Source of the DNA: Alphaproteobacteria bacterium
GTDB lineage: Bacteria; Pseudomonadota; Alphaproteobacteria; Rhizobiales; Xanthobacteraceae
Assembly (NCBI GenBank): GCA_005884745.1
Contig: VAZU01000078.1
Location: 1 to 22,552, forward strand
Direction: 5' to 3'
Length of the DNA: 22,552 bases
Shown: positions 1 through 7,733 of the stretch, piece after piece
How positions within the stretch are numbered: the first letter of the stretch is position 1
How the letters are laid out: each line of letters starts with the position of its first letter
Program-made: the position numbers and the translations under genes
The notes under the pieces: generated by a model
The model's input: only the letters and a program-made list of their open reading frames with translations
Database searches by the model: none
Told to the model about the DNA's origin: nothing

Positions 1-269
1 TATCGGCCGGCGTCTCGGTGTTCCACAAGTGGCAGGCCGACGATACCGGCCGCGATCCCGAGGTGCGCGATCTGCTCGAGCGCGGCGATTCGGTGGCCGA
101 TCCGCAGGAACGCAAGGCGGCCTATGCCAAAGCGTTGGGGCTGATCGCGACCCGCGCCCACGTGTTGCCGCTCTATTCGATTCCCATCTTCTACGTTGCG
201 GCTAAGGATTTGGTCTTCACCGCCTACTCGGACGAAGTCCCGCGGTTCTGGGAGATGCGCTGGCAATGA
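1..269 (+). CDS. ABC transporter solute-binding protein, family 5 (C-terminal fragment)
   Basis: Open at the left window edge; only about the last 88 residues are present, ending at TGA 267-269. The reading frame starts at base 3. The fragment resembles the C-terminal lobe of family 5 periplasmic solute-binding proteins (dipeptide, oligopeptide or nickel type): a helix with DPQERKAAYAKAL, then a segment LPLYSIPIFYVAAKDL, and a closing FWEMRW tail. In this family the protein binds the substrate in the periplasm and delivers it to the permease pair. The assignment rests on these family-like features and on the dppBCDF-like genes directly downstream in the same orientation. Substrate specificity cannot be read from this fragment. 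Confidence 0.8.
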   Translation, partial: SAGVSVFHKWQADDTGRDPEVRDLLERGDSVADPQERKAAYAKALGLIATRAHVLPLYSIPIFYVAAKDLVFTAYSDEVPRFWEMRWQ

Positions 270-309
270 CAATCCGGACGGAGCGCGCTTGCCGCTCCGC
301 GGCAAGCCA

Positions 310-332
310 CCCTCTCCCACAACGGGAGAGGG
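310..332. repeat. Short inverted repeat, CCCTCTCCC hairpin
   Basis: A perfect 9-bp stem (CCCTCTCCC at 310-318, GGGAGAGGG at 324-332) with loop ACAAC. It lies in the 79-base gap between the binding-protein stop and the dppB start. The same CCCTCTCC/GAGAGGG core recurs in the gap at 7598-7622, so this looks like a fragment of a dispersed intergenic repeat of a type common in Hyphomicrobiales genomes. It could also lower expression of the permease genes relative to the binding protein; that is inference. Confidence 0.6.
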
Positions 333-348
333 TTCTCGAGCGCGTCTC

Positions 349-1266
349 ATGCTCGGCTTCGCGCTAAAGCGCCTCGGGCTTGCCGTGCTCGTCGCGGTCG
401 CGGTGTCCGCGCTCGCGTTCCTGCTGCTGCGAGCCTCGGGCGACGTCGCGACCGCGCTCGCCGGCGAAGGCGCGCGGGCCGAAGACATCGAGAACATTCG
501 GCGGATCTACGGTCTCGACCGGCCGCTCGTCGCTCAATATTTCGAGTGGATCGGCAAGATGGCGCACGGTGATTTCGGCCGGTCGCTGTATTTCAAGATC
601 GACGTGCTCGCTCTCGTCCGCGACAAGCTGCCGACCACCGCGCTGCTCGCGTTGTTCTCGCTGCTGTTCGCCCTCGCCATCTCGATTCCACTCGGCATCC
701 TCGCCGCGGTCCATCCCAACAGCTGGATCGACCGCGCCTGTCTCGCGCTCGCCGTGCTGGGCCAGGCCTTGCCGAATTTCTTCTTCGCCCTGATTTTGAT
801 CCTGGTGTTCGCGGTGATGCTGCCGGTGCTCCCGGTATCCGGCAGCGAGTCCTGGGCCAATTTCGTCCTGCCCTCGATTGCGCTCGGTTATTACGTGGCG
901 CCGCCGTTCATGCGCCTGGCGCGCGCCGGCATGATCGAGGTGCTCGCCTCCGATTACGTCCGCACCGCGCGCGCCAAGGGGCTTTCCGGCCCGAGCATCG
1001 TGCTCAAGCATGCGCTGGTGAACGCGCTGGTCCCGATCGTCGCGCTCGCCGCCGTCCAGCTCGGATTCCTGCTCGGCGGCTCGGTCGTGATCGAGACGGT
1101 GTTTGCGCTCGATGGGCTCGGCTATCTCGCCTATCAGTCGATCAGTCACTTGGATCTGCCGGTCACGCAGGCGATCGTCACCTTGCTGTCGTTCATCTAC
1201 GTGGGACTGACGCTGGGCGCAGATCTCGTCAATGCCTGGCTCGATCCGCGCATCCGGGTGGGCTGA
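349..1266 (+). CDS. dppB: Peptide-type ABC transporter permease, DppB-like
   Basis: 305 residues, the usual DppB/OppB size. A hydrophobic first helix (about residues 8-28) is followed by a periplasmic stretch with YGLDRPLVAQYFEWIGKM and GDFGRSL, a family hallmark. Then come five more membrane segments and the cytoplasmic EAA-type loop (YVRTARAKGL, then a LVNALVP-like segment) that docks onto the ATPase. The ATG at 349 is chosen because it places the N-terminus just before the first membrane helix; in-frame upstream starts would overlap the binding-protein gene. No strong ribosome-binding site is visible. It forms the inner-membrane channel with the DppC-like partner, whose ATG abuts this stop codon. 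The symbol is by family; the substrate is unknown. Confidence 0.9.
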   Translation: MLGFALKRLGLAVLVAVAVSALAFLLLRASGDVATALAGEGARAEDIENIRRIYGLDRPLVAQYFEWIGKMAHGDFGRSLYFKIDVLALVRDKLPTTALLALFSLLFALAISIPLGILAAVHPNSWIDRACLALAVLGQALPNFFFALILILVFAVMLPVLPVSGSESWANFVLPSIALGYYVAPPFMRLARAGMIEVLASDYVRTARAKGLSGPSIVLKHALVNALVPIVALAAVQLGFLLGGSVVIETVFALDGLGYLAYQSISHLDLPVTQAIVTLLSFIYVGLTLGADLVNAWLDPRIRVG

Positions 1267-2169
1267 ATGACGGAAATCTCCGCGCTGCCCCTGGTCGAGC
1301 TGATCGGACCCTCGCCGCGGACGCTGCTGCATCGGCGCCTGTGGGGCCACAAGGGGCTGGTGATCAGCGTCGCGCTGCTCACGCTGATCGGGCTGGTCGC
1401 GCTGCTGGCGCCGGTGCTGACCCCGTACGACCCCTATGCGCAGGATCTCGGCCGCCGCCTCATCCCGCCGGTCTGGTACCAGAAGGGCACCTGGGTGCAT
1501 TGGCTCGGGACCGACAATCTCGGCCGCGACTATCTTTCGCGCGTGCTCTACGGCGCCCGCATTTCTCTTCTCATCGGCGCCTCCGTGATGGCGATCTCGG
1601 GACTGATCGGAACCACGCTCGGGCTCGCGGCGGGTTATTTCGGCGGCCGCGTCGACGCCTTCGTGATGTTCACGACCACGGTGCGGCTCGCCATGCCGCT
1701 GATTCTGGTCGCGCTCGCGGTGGTGGCGACCGTCGGCGGCTCGCTCTGGGTCGTCGTGCTGGTGCTGGGCCTGCTCAAATGGGACCGCTTCGCGGTCGTC
1801 ATGCGCGCCGCGACCCAGCAGGTCCGCGGGCTCGAATACGTCGCGGCCGCGGAATGCGTCGGCGCCTCGACGCATCGCATCATCCTCGGCGAAATCCTGC
1901 CCAACGTGCTGCCGCACCTCATCGTGGTCGCGACCATCGAGGCGGCGAGCGCCATCCTGCTGGAGGCGGCGCTGTCGTTCCTCGGGCTCGGCGTGCAGCC
2001 GCCGCTGCCGTCGTGGGGACTGATGATCGCCGAAGGCAAGGTCTACATGTTCTTCTCATTCTGGCTGATCGCGATTCCCGGCACGGCGCTGGCGATCCTG
2101 GTGCTCGCCATCAACATGCTGGGCGACGGCATCCGCGACGTCACCGCGCCCGGCGGCGGGAGGGCCTGA
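1267..2169 (+). CDS. dppC: Peptide-type ABC transporter permease, DppC-like
   Basis: 300 residues. The N-terminus carries the OppC-type layout: a cytoplasmic lead, a first helix at about residues 36-56, then DPYAQDLGRRL and the family motif HWLGTDNLGRDYLSRVLYGAR. Five more membrane helices follow, with the EAA loop (YVAAAECVGAS, ILPNVLPHLIV) and the late SFLGLGVQPPLPSWG motif typical of DppC. The ATG at 1267 comes immediately after the dppB TGA, with no gap, so translation is probably coupled. It is the second half of the heterodimeric inner-membrane channel. The family assignment is secure, but the substrate is not determined by this protein alone. Confidence 0.92.
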   Translation: MTEISALPLVELIGPSPRTLLHRRLWGHKGLVISVALLTLIGLVALLAPVLTPYDPYAQDLGRRLIPPVWYQKGTWVHWLGTDNLGRDYLSRVLYGARISLLIGASVMAISGLIGTTLGLAAGYFGGRVDAFVMFTTTVRLAMPLILVALAVVATVGGSLWVVVLVLGLLKWDRFAVVMRAATQQVRGLEYVAAAECVGASTHRIILGEILPNVLPHLIVVATIEAASAILLEAALSFLGLGVQPPLPSWGLMIAEGKVYMFFSFWLIAIPGTALAILVLAINMLGDGIRDVTAPGGGRA

Positions 2170-2170
2170 C

Positions 2171-3145
2171 GTGCCCCTCCTCGAAGTCGACGGGCTCACG
2201 GTCGACATCGCGACGCCGCGCGGCGTCCTGCATGCGGTGCGCGACGTGTCGTTCCGGATCGACCGCGGCGAGACGCTGTGCCTCGTCGGCGAATCCGGCT
2301 GCGGCAAGTCGATGACCGCGTTCGCGCTGATGGGCCTGCTGCCGCAAACGGCGAGCCGTACGGCGCGGCGCTTCCGGTTCGAGGGCGAGGATCTCACCCG
2401 CGCTTCGGCCGCGCGGCTCGGTGCGTTGCGCGGCGACCGCATGGCGATCGTGTTCCAGGAGCCGATGACCGCGCTCAATCCGGCCTACACTATCGGGGAT
2501 CAGCTGACAGAAGTGCACCGGCGCCACAAGGGTTCGACCCGGCAGGCGGCGCGCGAGCGCGCGGTCGAGCTGATGGAGAAGGTCGGCATCACCGCCGCCG
2601 GAAAGAGGCTCGGCCAGTTTCCGCATCAGCTGTCCGGCGGGCTGCGCCAGCGGATCATGATCTCCATGGCGCTGATGTGCGGGCCGGCGCTGCTGATCGC
2701 CGACGAGCCGACCACGGCGCTCGACGTCACCATCCAGGCGCAGATCCTCCGCCTGCTGGTCGAGCTGCAGCGCGATCTCGGCATCGCCATCCTGTTGATC
2801 ACCCACGATCTCGGCGTCGTCGCCCGAACCGCGCACCGCGTGGCGGTGATGTACGCGGGCGAGATCGTCGAGTCCGGAACGGCAGCGGCCGCGTTCGGCA
2901 TGCCGCGCCACCCCTATACGCGCGGCCTGATGGCGTCGATTCCCATTCCGGGAAAGACGCCGCCCGGCGCGCGGCTCGGCGCCATTCCGGGCGTGGTGCC
3001 GTCGCTCATCGGAGAAATACGCGGCTGCGCCTTCCGGGACCGTTGCGCCCACGCAACCGCGGTTTGCGCCGCGCCCGTCGCGGTGCGCTCGGAACAAAGT
3101 CATGATTGGCGCTGCGTGCTCGAGGCGCGCCCGGTGGCGGCATGA
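2171..3145 (+). CDS. dppD: Peptide-type ABC transporter ATP-binding protein, DppD-like
   Basis: 324 residues with a complete ABC ATPase set: Walker A GESGCGKS (about 40-47), a Q-loop in VFQEPMTALNP, signature LSGGLRQR, Walker B LLIADEPTTALDV and the H-loop THDLG. The C-terminus has the cysteine-containing extension of oligopeptide/dipeptide ATPases (GCAFRDRCAHA, with a further Cys downstream). The start is a GTG one base after the dppC stop; the protein then opens PLLEVDGLTV, the normal strand 1 of the family. It powers import together with the DppF-like protein. The gene ends in an ATGA overlap with the next gene, a sign of translational coupling. Confidence 0.93.
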   Translation: MPLLEVDGLTVDIATPRGVLHAVRDVSFRIDRGETLCLVGESGCGKSMTAFALMGLLPQTASRTARRFRFEGEDLTRASAARLGALRGDRMAIVFQEPMTALNPAYTIGDQLTEVHRRHKGSTRQAARERAVELMEKVGITAAGKRLGQFPHQLSGGLRQRIMISMALMCGPALLIADEPTTALDVTIQAQILRLLVELQRDLGIAILLITHDLGVVARTAHRVAVMYAGEIVESGTAAAAFGMPRHPYTRGLMASIPIPGKTPPGARLGAIPGVVPSLIGEIRGCAFRDRCAHATAVCAAPVAVRSEQSHDWRCVLEARPVAA

Positions 3146-4107
3146 ACGCGCTGATCGAAGCCCGCGGCGTCTCGCGTCAGTTCGTGGTCGGGCAGCGCCT
3201 GTTCGCGGCGAAGCCGGTGATCCGCGCCGTGATCGATGTCGATCTCACGGTCCTGAGCGGCGAGGTGCTCGGCATCGTCGGCGAATCCGGTTCGGGCAAA
3301 TCGACGCTCGGCAAGATGCTGCTCGGCCTCATCGCGCCGGACCGGGGTACCATCCGCATGGCCGGCGAGGATTTGACCGCAATCGAGCGGCGGACGCTGG
3401 CCCGGCTGATCCAGCCGGTGTTCCAGGATCCGTATTCCTCGCTCAATCCGCGCAAGCGCGTGGCGGCGATCGTGGCGCTGCCGCTCGCGGTGCTCGGCAT
3501 CGGCTCCGCCAAGGAACGGCGAGCGCGGGCGACCGCCATGCTTGAGCGCGTCGGCCTGCCGGCGCGCGACGCCGAGGTCTATCCGAGCGAGCTGTCGGGC
3601 GGCCAGCGCCAGCGCGTCGCCATTGCGCGCGCGCTGATCGTCGGGCCGAAGATCGTGCTGCTCGACGAGCCGACCTCCGCGCTCGACGTTTCGGTGCAGT
3701 CGCAGATCCTCAACCTGCTGCTCGATCTGCGCAACGATCTCGGGCTCACCTATGTGTTCATCAGCCACAATCTCGCGGTGGTCGAGCATGTGGCGACCCG
3801 CGTCGCGGTGATGTACCTCGGCCGCATCGTCGAGGCCGCCGACCGTGAGGCGATCTTCTTGAACCCGCGTCATCCCTATACGCGGGCGCTGCTCGATTCC
3901 GTGCTCACGCCGGAACCCGGTCTCGGCGTTCCCGATACCGGGCTCGGCCTTGCGTTTCCCAATCCGCTCGATCCGCCGGCCGGCTGCGCCTTTCATCCGC
4001 GCTGTCCCGAGGCTGGCCCGCGTTGCCGCATCGAGGTGCCGCGGGTGCTGCGCGAGGCCGGCCTGGTCGCTTGCCATTTGTACGACGGAGGAACCTCAGC
4101 CGCATGA
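3142..4107 (+). CDS. dppF: Peptide-type ABC transporter ATP-binding protein, DppF-like
   Basis: 321 residues from the ATG at 3142, which overlaps the dppD TGA by four bases; a longer in-frame start at 3106 would run deep into dppD and is unlikely. Walker A is GESGSGKS (about 47-54), the Q-loop is VFQDPYSSLNPRKRV, the signature LSGGQRQRVAIARAL, Walker B IVLLDEPTSALDV, and the H-loop ISHNLAVVEHV. A C-terminal GCAFHPRCPEA segment matches the oligopeptide-transporter extension. It pairs with the DppD-like ATPase as a heterodimer. Its last bases overlap the start of the M20 peptidase gene, tying transport to peptidase expression. Confidence 0.93.
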   Translation: MNALIEARGVSRQFVVGQRLFAAKPVIRAVIDVDLTVLSGEVLGIVGESGSGKSTLGKMLLGLIAPDRGTIRMAGEDLTAIERRTLARLIQPVFQDPYSSLNPRKRVAAIVALPLAVLGIGSAKERRARATAMLERVGLPARDAEVYPSELSGGQRQRVAIARALIVGPKIVLLDEPTSALDVSVQSQILNLLLDLRNDLGLTYVFISHNLAVVEHVATRVAVMYLGRIVEAADREAIFLNPRHPYTRALLDSVLTPEPGLGVPDTGLGLAFPNPLDPPAGCAFHPRCPEAGPRCRIEVPRVLREAGLVACHLYDGGTSAA

Positions 4108-5507
4108 GCCGGGACGCCGCCATCAAGCTTGCCGAGACCTATTTCGACTCCGGCGGCTTCAAGGCCGACCTCGCGCGCCGCGTCGCGATCCCGACCGAGA
4201 GCCAGAATCCCGAGCGCGCCGCCGAGCTGAAGCACTATCTCGCCGCCGAGATCGTGCCGGCCCTCGAAGCGCTCGGCTTCCGCTGCCGGGTGCTGACGCA
4301 CCCGAAAGCGCGCGGACCGTTCCTGTGCGCGGAGCGCATCGAGGCCGACGATTTGCCGACCGTGCTTTGCTACGGGCACGGCGACGTCATCCGCGGGCTC
4401 GAGTCCGGCTGGGCGAAGGGGCTCTCGCCGTTCGCGCTCACGGAAACGGACGGCCGCTACTACGGCCGCGGCGTTGCCGACAACAAGGGCCAGCACACGA
4501 TCGGCATCGCCGCCATGGGGGCGGTGCTCGCCGCGCGCGGCCGGCTCGGCTTCAACGCCAAATGGCTGATCGAGATGGGCGAGGAGACCGGCTCGGCGGG
4601 ACTGCGCGAGGTTTGCGCCGAGCACCGCCTGCTGTTTGCCGCCGACGCGCTGATCGGCTCGGATGGTCCGCGCATTTCCATCGAGCAGCCGACGATCTAT
4701 CTCGGCAACCGCGGCGCCTATCCGGTCGACCTGTGGATCGAGGCGCGCGAAGGCGGCCACCATTCCGGCAATTGGGGCGGGCTACTCTCCAATCCGGCGA
4801 TCGAGCTCGCCCATGCGATTGCCGCGATCGTCGGGCCGAAAGGCCAGATCCGGATTCCGCAATGGGTGCCGGACGGCATTCCCGGTCCGGTCAAGCGCGC
4901 ACTCGCGGATTGCGAAATCCATTCGGGCCAGGGCAGTCCGGCGATCGATCCCGGCTGGGGCGAGCCCGGTCTGAGCTCGGCCGAGAAGCTGTATGGCTGG
5001 TCGACGTTCGAGATCCTGGCGATGAGCGCCGGCAATCCGGAGGCGCCGGTCAACGCGGTACCGCCGAAGGCCTGGGCGCGCGGCCAATTACGGTTCGTGG
5101 TCGGCGTCGATCCGGAAGAAATCCTGCCGGCACTGCGGCGCCACCTCGATCGCCACGGGTTCGCGATGGTTGAGATCGCGAAGGCCCGCGACGAGATCTT
5201 TCACGCCACCCGCCTCGACCCGGATCATCCGTGGGCGCAATGGGCGGCGGCCTCGATCGCGCGCACCGCGGGCCGCAAACCCGCGATCCTGCCGAGCACA
5301 GGCGGCGCACTGCCGAACGATGTATTCTCGGAGCTGCTCGGCCTGCCGACGATCTGGGTGCCGCATTCCTATCCGGGCTGCTCGCAGCATGCGCCCAACG
5401 AGCATTTGCCGCTCCCGCTCGCCCGCGAGGGGCTACGGCTGATGGCCGGGCTTTATTGGGACCTCGGCGAGGGAGACACGCCCGGGCGTGCGAAAATAAC
5501 TTCGTAG
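4104..5507 (+). CDS. M20 family metallopeptidase (dipeptidase/ArgE-DapE type)
   Basis: 467 residues. The M20 di-metal site is complete: His92 in YGHGDV, Asp126 in GRGVADNKGQ, the Glu160-Glu161 pair in MGEETGSAG, Asp187 in IGSDGPR, and the late His429 in SQHAPNEH. Between them lies a dimerisation-type insert with GGHHSGNWGG (about 218-227). Family members hydrolyse dipeptides, N-acyl amino acids or other amides in the cytoplasm. The ATG at 4104 overlaps the dppF stop (ATGA), and a GGAGG sits at 4087-4091. Location in the same operon suggests it cleaves what the transporter imports; that is inference, and the exact substrate is unknown. The TAG stop sits at the edge of a palindromic repeat. Confidence 0.9.
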   Translation: MSRDAAIKLAETYFDSGGFKADLARRVAIPTESQNPERAAELKHYLAAEIVPALEALGFRCRVLTHPKARGPFLCAERIEADDLPTVLCYGHGDVIRGLESGWAKGLSPFALTETDGRYYGRGVADNKGQHTIGIAAMGAVLAARGRLGFNAKWLIEMGEETGSAGLREVCAEHRLLFAADALIGSDGPRISIEQPTIYLGNRGAYPVDLWIEAREGGHHSGNWGGLLSNPAIELAHAIAAIVGPKGQIRIPQWVPDGIPGPVKRALADCEIHSGQGSPAIDPGWGEPGLSSAEKLYGWSTFEILAMSAGNPEAPVNAVPPKAWARGQLRFVVGVDPEEILPALRRHLDRHGFAMVEIAKARDEIFHATRLDPDHPWAQWAAASIARTAGRKPAILPSTGGALPNDVFSELLGLPTIWVPHSYPGCSQHAPNEHLPLPLAREGLRLMAGLYWDLGEGDTPGRAKITS

Positions 5508-5544
5508 CCCGGATGGAGCGGCGCGTAGCGCCGTGAAATCCGGG
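5508..5544. repeat. Nested palindromic repeat (REP-like, Hyphomicrobiales type)
   Basis: The outer stem is CCCGGAT (5508-5514) with ATCCGGG (5538-5544); the inner stem is CGGCGC (5519-5524) with GCGCCG (5528-5533) around loop GTA. It lies immediately after the peptidase TAG and ends about 20 bases before the SDR start. The GTAGCCCGGAT...ATCCGGG form is a dispersed repeat I recognise from Bradyrhizobium-like genomes. It may end or attenuate transcription between the transporter-peptidase operon and the genes that follow. Confidence 0.7.
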
Positions 5545-5565
5545 ATCGTGAGGGAAGGGAATCTC

Positions 5566-6441
5566 ATGTTCACCGACGGATTGTTTCGCGGCAAGCGCAT
5601 CCTGGTCACTGGTGGCGGCACCGGGCTCGGCAAGGGTATGGCCGAAAAATTTCTCGAGCTCGGCGCGGAACTGATCATTTGCGGGCGGCGCAAGTCGGTA
5701 TGCGAGGAAACCGCGGCCGAGCTGATGAAGCAGCACGGCGGCAAGGTCGAGGCCTACGGCATCGACATCCGCGACGCCGCCGCCGTCGACGCGATGGTGG
5801 AAGATATCTTCCAACGCGGTCCGCTCACCGATCTCGTCAACAATGCGGCCGGGAATTTCATCTCGCGCACCGAGGATCTCTCGCCGCGCGGGTTCGACGC
5901 CATCGCCAACATCGTGATGCACGGCACGTTCTATGTGACCCACGCGGTCGGCCGGCGCTGGATTGCCGCGCAAAAACCCGGCAACGTGCTCTCGATCGTG
6001 GTCACCTGGATCCACAACGGCAGCCCGTTCGTGGTGCCCTCGGCGATGAGCAAGTCCGCGATCCACGCGATGACGATGTCGCTCGCTGCCGAATGGGGCC
6101 GCTACGGCATCCGGCTCAACGCGATTGCGCCCGGCGAGATTCCCACCGAAGGCGCGGGAAAACGCCTGCGCCCGATCGAGATGCCGGCCAGCCGCGGCGC
6201 GCGCTTAAACCCGATGGATCGTCACGGCCGCATGCAGGAGCTGCAGAACCTCGCGACCTTTCTCTTGTCCGACGGTTGCGACTGGCTCACCGGCCAGACC
6301 ATCGCCATGGACGGCGCCAATGCGCTGGCGACCGGCGGCAATTTCTACGATCTGCGCGAATGGGGTGATGCGGAATGGAAAACCGCGCGCGAGGCGATCC
6401 AGAAGGTGAACGCGCAGGACAAGGCGGCGCGCGGCGCGTGA
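5566..6441 (+). CDS. SDR family oxidoreductase, 2,4-dienoyl-CoA-reductase-like
   Basis: 291 residues. The NAD(P)-binding motif is TGGGTGLG (15-22) and the NNAAG motif is at 92-96. The region FVVPSAMSK, the following SLAAEWGRYGIRLNAIAPG, and a C-terminal GGNFYDLREWGDAEW tail match the layout of the 2,4-dienoyl-CoA reductase (DECR) group rather than classical SDRs. Those enzymes use NADPH to remove a double bond during beta-oxidation of unsaturated fatty acids. Lys163 of the active site is kept, but the position of the DECR catalytic Tyr appears to be Trp148. The ATG at 5566 is preferred over an upstream GTG at 5533 that lies inside the repeat; a purine-rich AGGGAAGGGA precedes it. It starts a possible SDR-cupin-DinB operon. 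Confidence 0.85.
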   Translation: MFTDGLFRGKRILVTGGGTGLGKGMAEKFLELGAELIICGRRKSVCEETAAELMKQHGGKVEAYGIDIRDAAAVDAMVEDIFQRGPLTDLVNNAAGNFISRTEDLSPRGFDAIANIVMHGTFYVTHAVGRRWIAAQKPGNVLSIVVTWIHNGSPFVVPSAMSKSAIHAMTMSLAAEWGRYGIRLNAIAPGEIPTEGAGKRLRPIEMPASRGARLNPMDRHGRMQELQNLATFLLSDGCDWLTGQTIAMDGANALATGGNFYDLREWGDAEWKTAREAIQKVNAQDKAARGA

Positions 6442-6488
6442 ACGCGCAAGGCGAGCCGGCGGCGGCGGCGCAGCGCGGGAGAAATCGC

Positions 6489-7007
6489 ATGTTTCCAGCT
6501 TTTCGACGCATCACCACGAAACGCATGCCGGACGGGAGATCGGCACTCGCCGAGGACATTTCCATCGAGATCAACGACATCGGGCTTGCCGATTTCTGGA
6601 CCACGGGCACGATGCCGGCCCGTTGCGACGAATTTGTCGCGTTCGGCGCGCAGCCGGCGCGGCTCGAGCCGCCGCCGTCCGGCACGATCTTCCGTTATTT
6701 CGTCATTCCCCCGCAAGGCGACATCTCCACTGAAGCATACAAACAGGCGGTCAAGAACATGTTTGCGGCGATGCAGGGCTCGCATTGCCAGGTCGACACC
6801 CGGCGGCATCCGGCCATGCACACCACGCGCACTATTGATTACGTCGTGCTGCTGCGGGGAAACGTTTCGCTGCTGCTCGACGAGGGCGATGAAATCCCGG
6901 TTCGGCCGCTCGACGTGGTGATCCAGCGCGGCACCAATCATTATTGGGTCAACCGCGGCAGCGAACCGGCGCTGCTGATGGGCGTGCTGCTGGACGCGGC
7001 GTTTTGA
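6489..7007 (+). CDS. Cupin domain-containing protein
   Basis: 172 residues from the ATG at 6489, preceded by a GGGAGAAA ribosome-binding site. An in-frame GTG at 6438 overlapping the SDR stop is an alternative that would add 17 low-complexity residues. The C-terminal half is a single cupin barrel. Motif 1 is recognisable as His107 and His111 followed by Asp117 (usually Glu) and Gly124; motif 2 is RGTNHYWVN with His151 and Asn155. Such small cupins bind a metal and may be dioxygenases, isomerases or ligand-binding proteins. The N-terminal 100 residues look like a shielding arm. No specific function can be assigned; its position between an SDR and a DinB protein suggests a shared catabolic or detoxification role. 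Confidence 0.8.
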   Translation: MFPAFRRITTKRMPDGRSALAEDISIEINDIGLADFWTTGTMPARCDEFVAFGAQPARLEPPPSGTIFRYFVIPPQGDISTEAYKQAVKNMFAAMQGSHCQVDTRRHPAMHTTRTIDYVVLLRGNVSLLLDEGDEIPVRPLDVVIQRGTNHYWVNRGSEPALLMGVLLDAAF

Positions 7008-7021
7008 TCGGGGGATTTGCC

Positions 7022-7528
7022 ATGATCGACCGGCAATTCGTGGAGCGGATGGCGCAATACAATCGCTGGCAGAACGGGAATCTCTATGGCTGCGCCGATC
7101 GGCTCTCCGAAGAGGATCGCAAGCGCGAGCGCGGCGCGTTCTTCGGATCGATCCATTCGACCCTCAATCATCTGCTGTGGGGCGACCGCACCTGGATGCA
7201 CCGGTTCGCCGGCACGCCAAAACCGGCGGGCGGCATCAAGGAGTCGGTCGGGCATTATCCGGATTGGCAGGATCTCAAGCGCGAGCGCGAAGCGTTCGAC
7301 GAGGTGATTTTACGCTGGGCGAGCGCGCTCGACCCGCACTGGCTCGAAGGCGAGCTGACCTGGTTTTCGGGCGCGGCGCAGAGAGAGATCACGCGGCCGG
7401 CATGGATCCTGGTCACGCATTTCTTCAACCACCAGACCCACCACCGCGGCCAGGTGCACTGCATGATCACCCAGTCCGGCATTCGGCCGAGCGACACGGA
7501 TTTGCCGATGTTGCCGGCGACCGCTTGA
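7022..7528 (+). CDS. DinB family protein
   Basis: 168 residues, typical of DinB/YfiT-type four-helix bundles. The three-histidine metal site is visible: the helix motif HSTLNHLLWGDRTW (about 45-58) and the late HFFNHQTHHRGQ cluster. The protein opens with a family-like helix around QYNRWQNGNLY. The ATG at 7022 comes 14 bases after the cupin stop and is preceded by GGGGATTTGCC. Family members include metal-dependent thiol transferases and damage-induced proteins of unknown role; bacillithiol or mycothiol would not be expected here. The most careful call is a metal-binding hydrolase- or transferase-like protein. It is the last gene of the + strand run and faces a convergent gene across a repeat-rich gap. 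Confidence 0.88.
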   Translation: MIDRQFVERMAQYNRWQNGNLYGCADRLSEEDRKRERGAFFGSIHSTLNHLLWGDRTWMHRFAGTPKPAGGIKESVGHYPDWQDLKREREAFDEVILRWASALDPHWLEGELTWFSGAAQREITRPAWILVTHFFNHQTHHRGQVHCMITQSGIRPSDTDLPMLPATA

Positions 7529-7572
7529 ATTTATTTGGAACTCCGTTCGTTACCGCGAGAGAAGAAGTTAGG

Positions 7573-7702
7573 TTCCGAGCATGCGGCACGCTCGGAAACC
7601 CTCTCCCCTTGCGCGAGAGGGTGGCGAGTGTCGAACGGTTGAGAGATGCGAGCCGGGTGAGGGGTTGTTTGCTATTGCATCGAGGCAATACCCCTCACCC
7701 GG
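7573..7702. repeat. Cluster of three inverted repeats between convergent genes
   Basis: Three hairpins fill most of the gap. The first has stem TTCCGAGC (7573-7580) with GCTCGGAA (7590-7597). The second abuts it: ACCCTCTC (7598-7605) with GAGAGGGT (7615-7622). The third is a perfect 13-bp stem (7653-7665 with 7690-7702) carrying the GGGTGAGGGG/CCCCTCACCC core. The latter two belong to a dispersed intergenic repeat I know from Hyphomicrobiales genomes; a shorter piece occurs at 310-332. Placed between the stops of two convergent genes, the cluster may act as a bidirectional transcription stop. Confidence 0.7.
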
Positions 7703-7733
7703 TCCCCTCGCTACGCTCGGGACCTGCGCCACG

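Noticed and set aside
364..1917. 517-codon open frame on the - strand
   Set aside because: It is antisense to both permease genes and its product is a low-complexity Arg/Glu/Asp/His-rich sequence, as expected of a GC-rich shadow frame.
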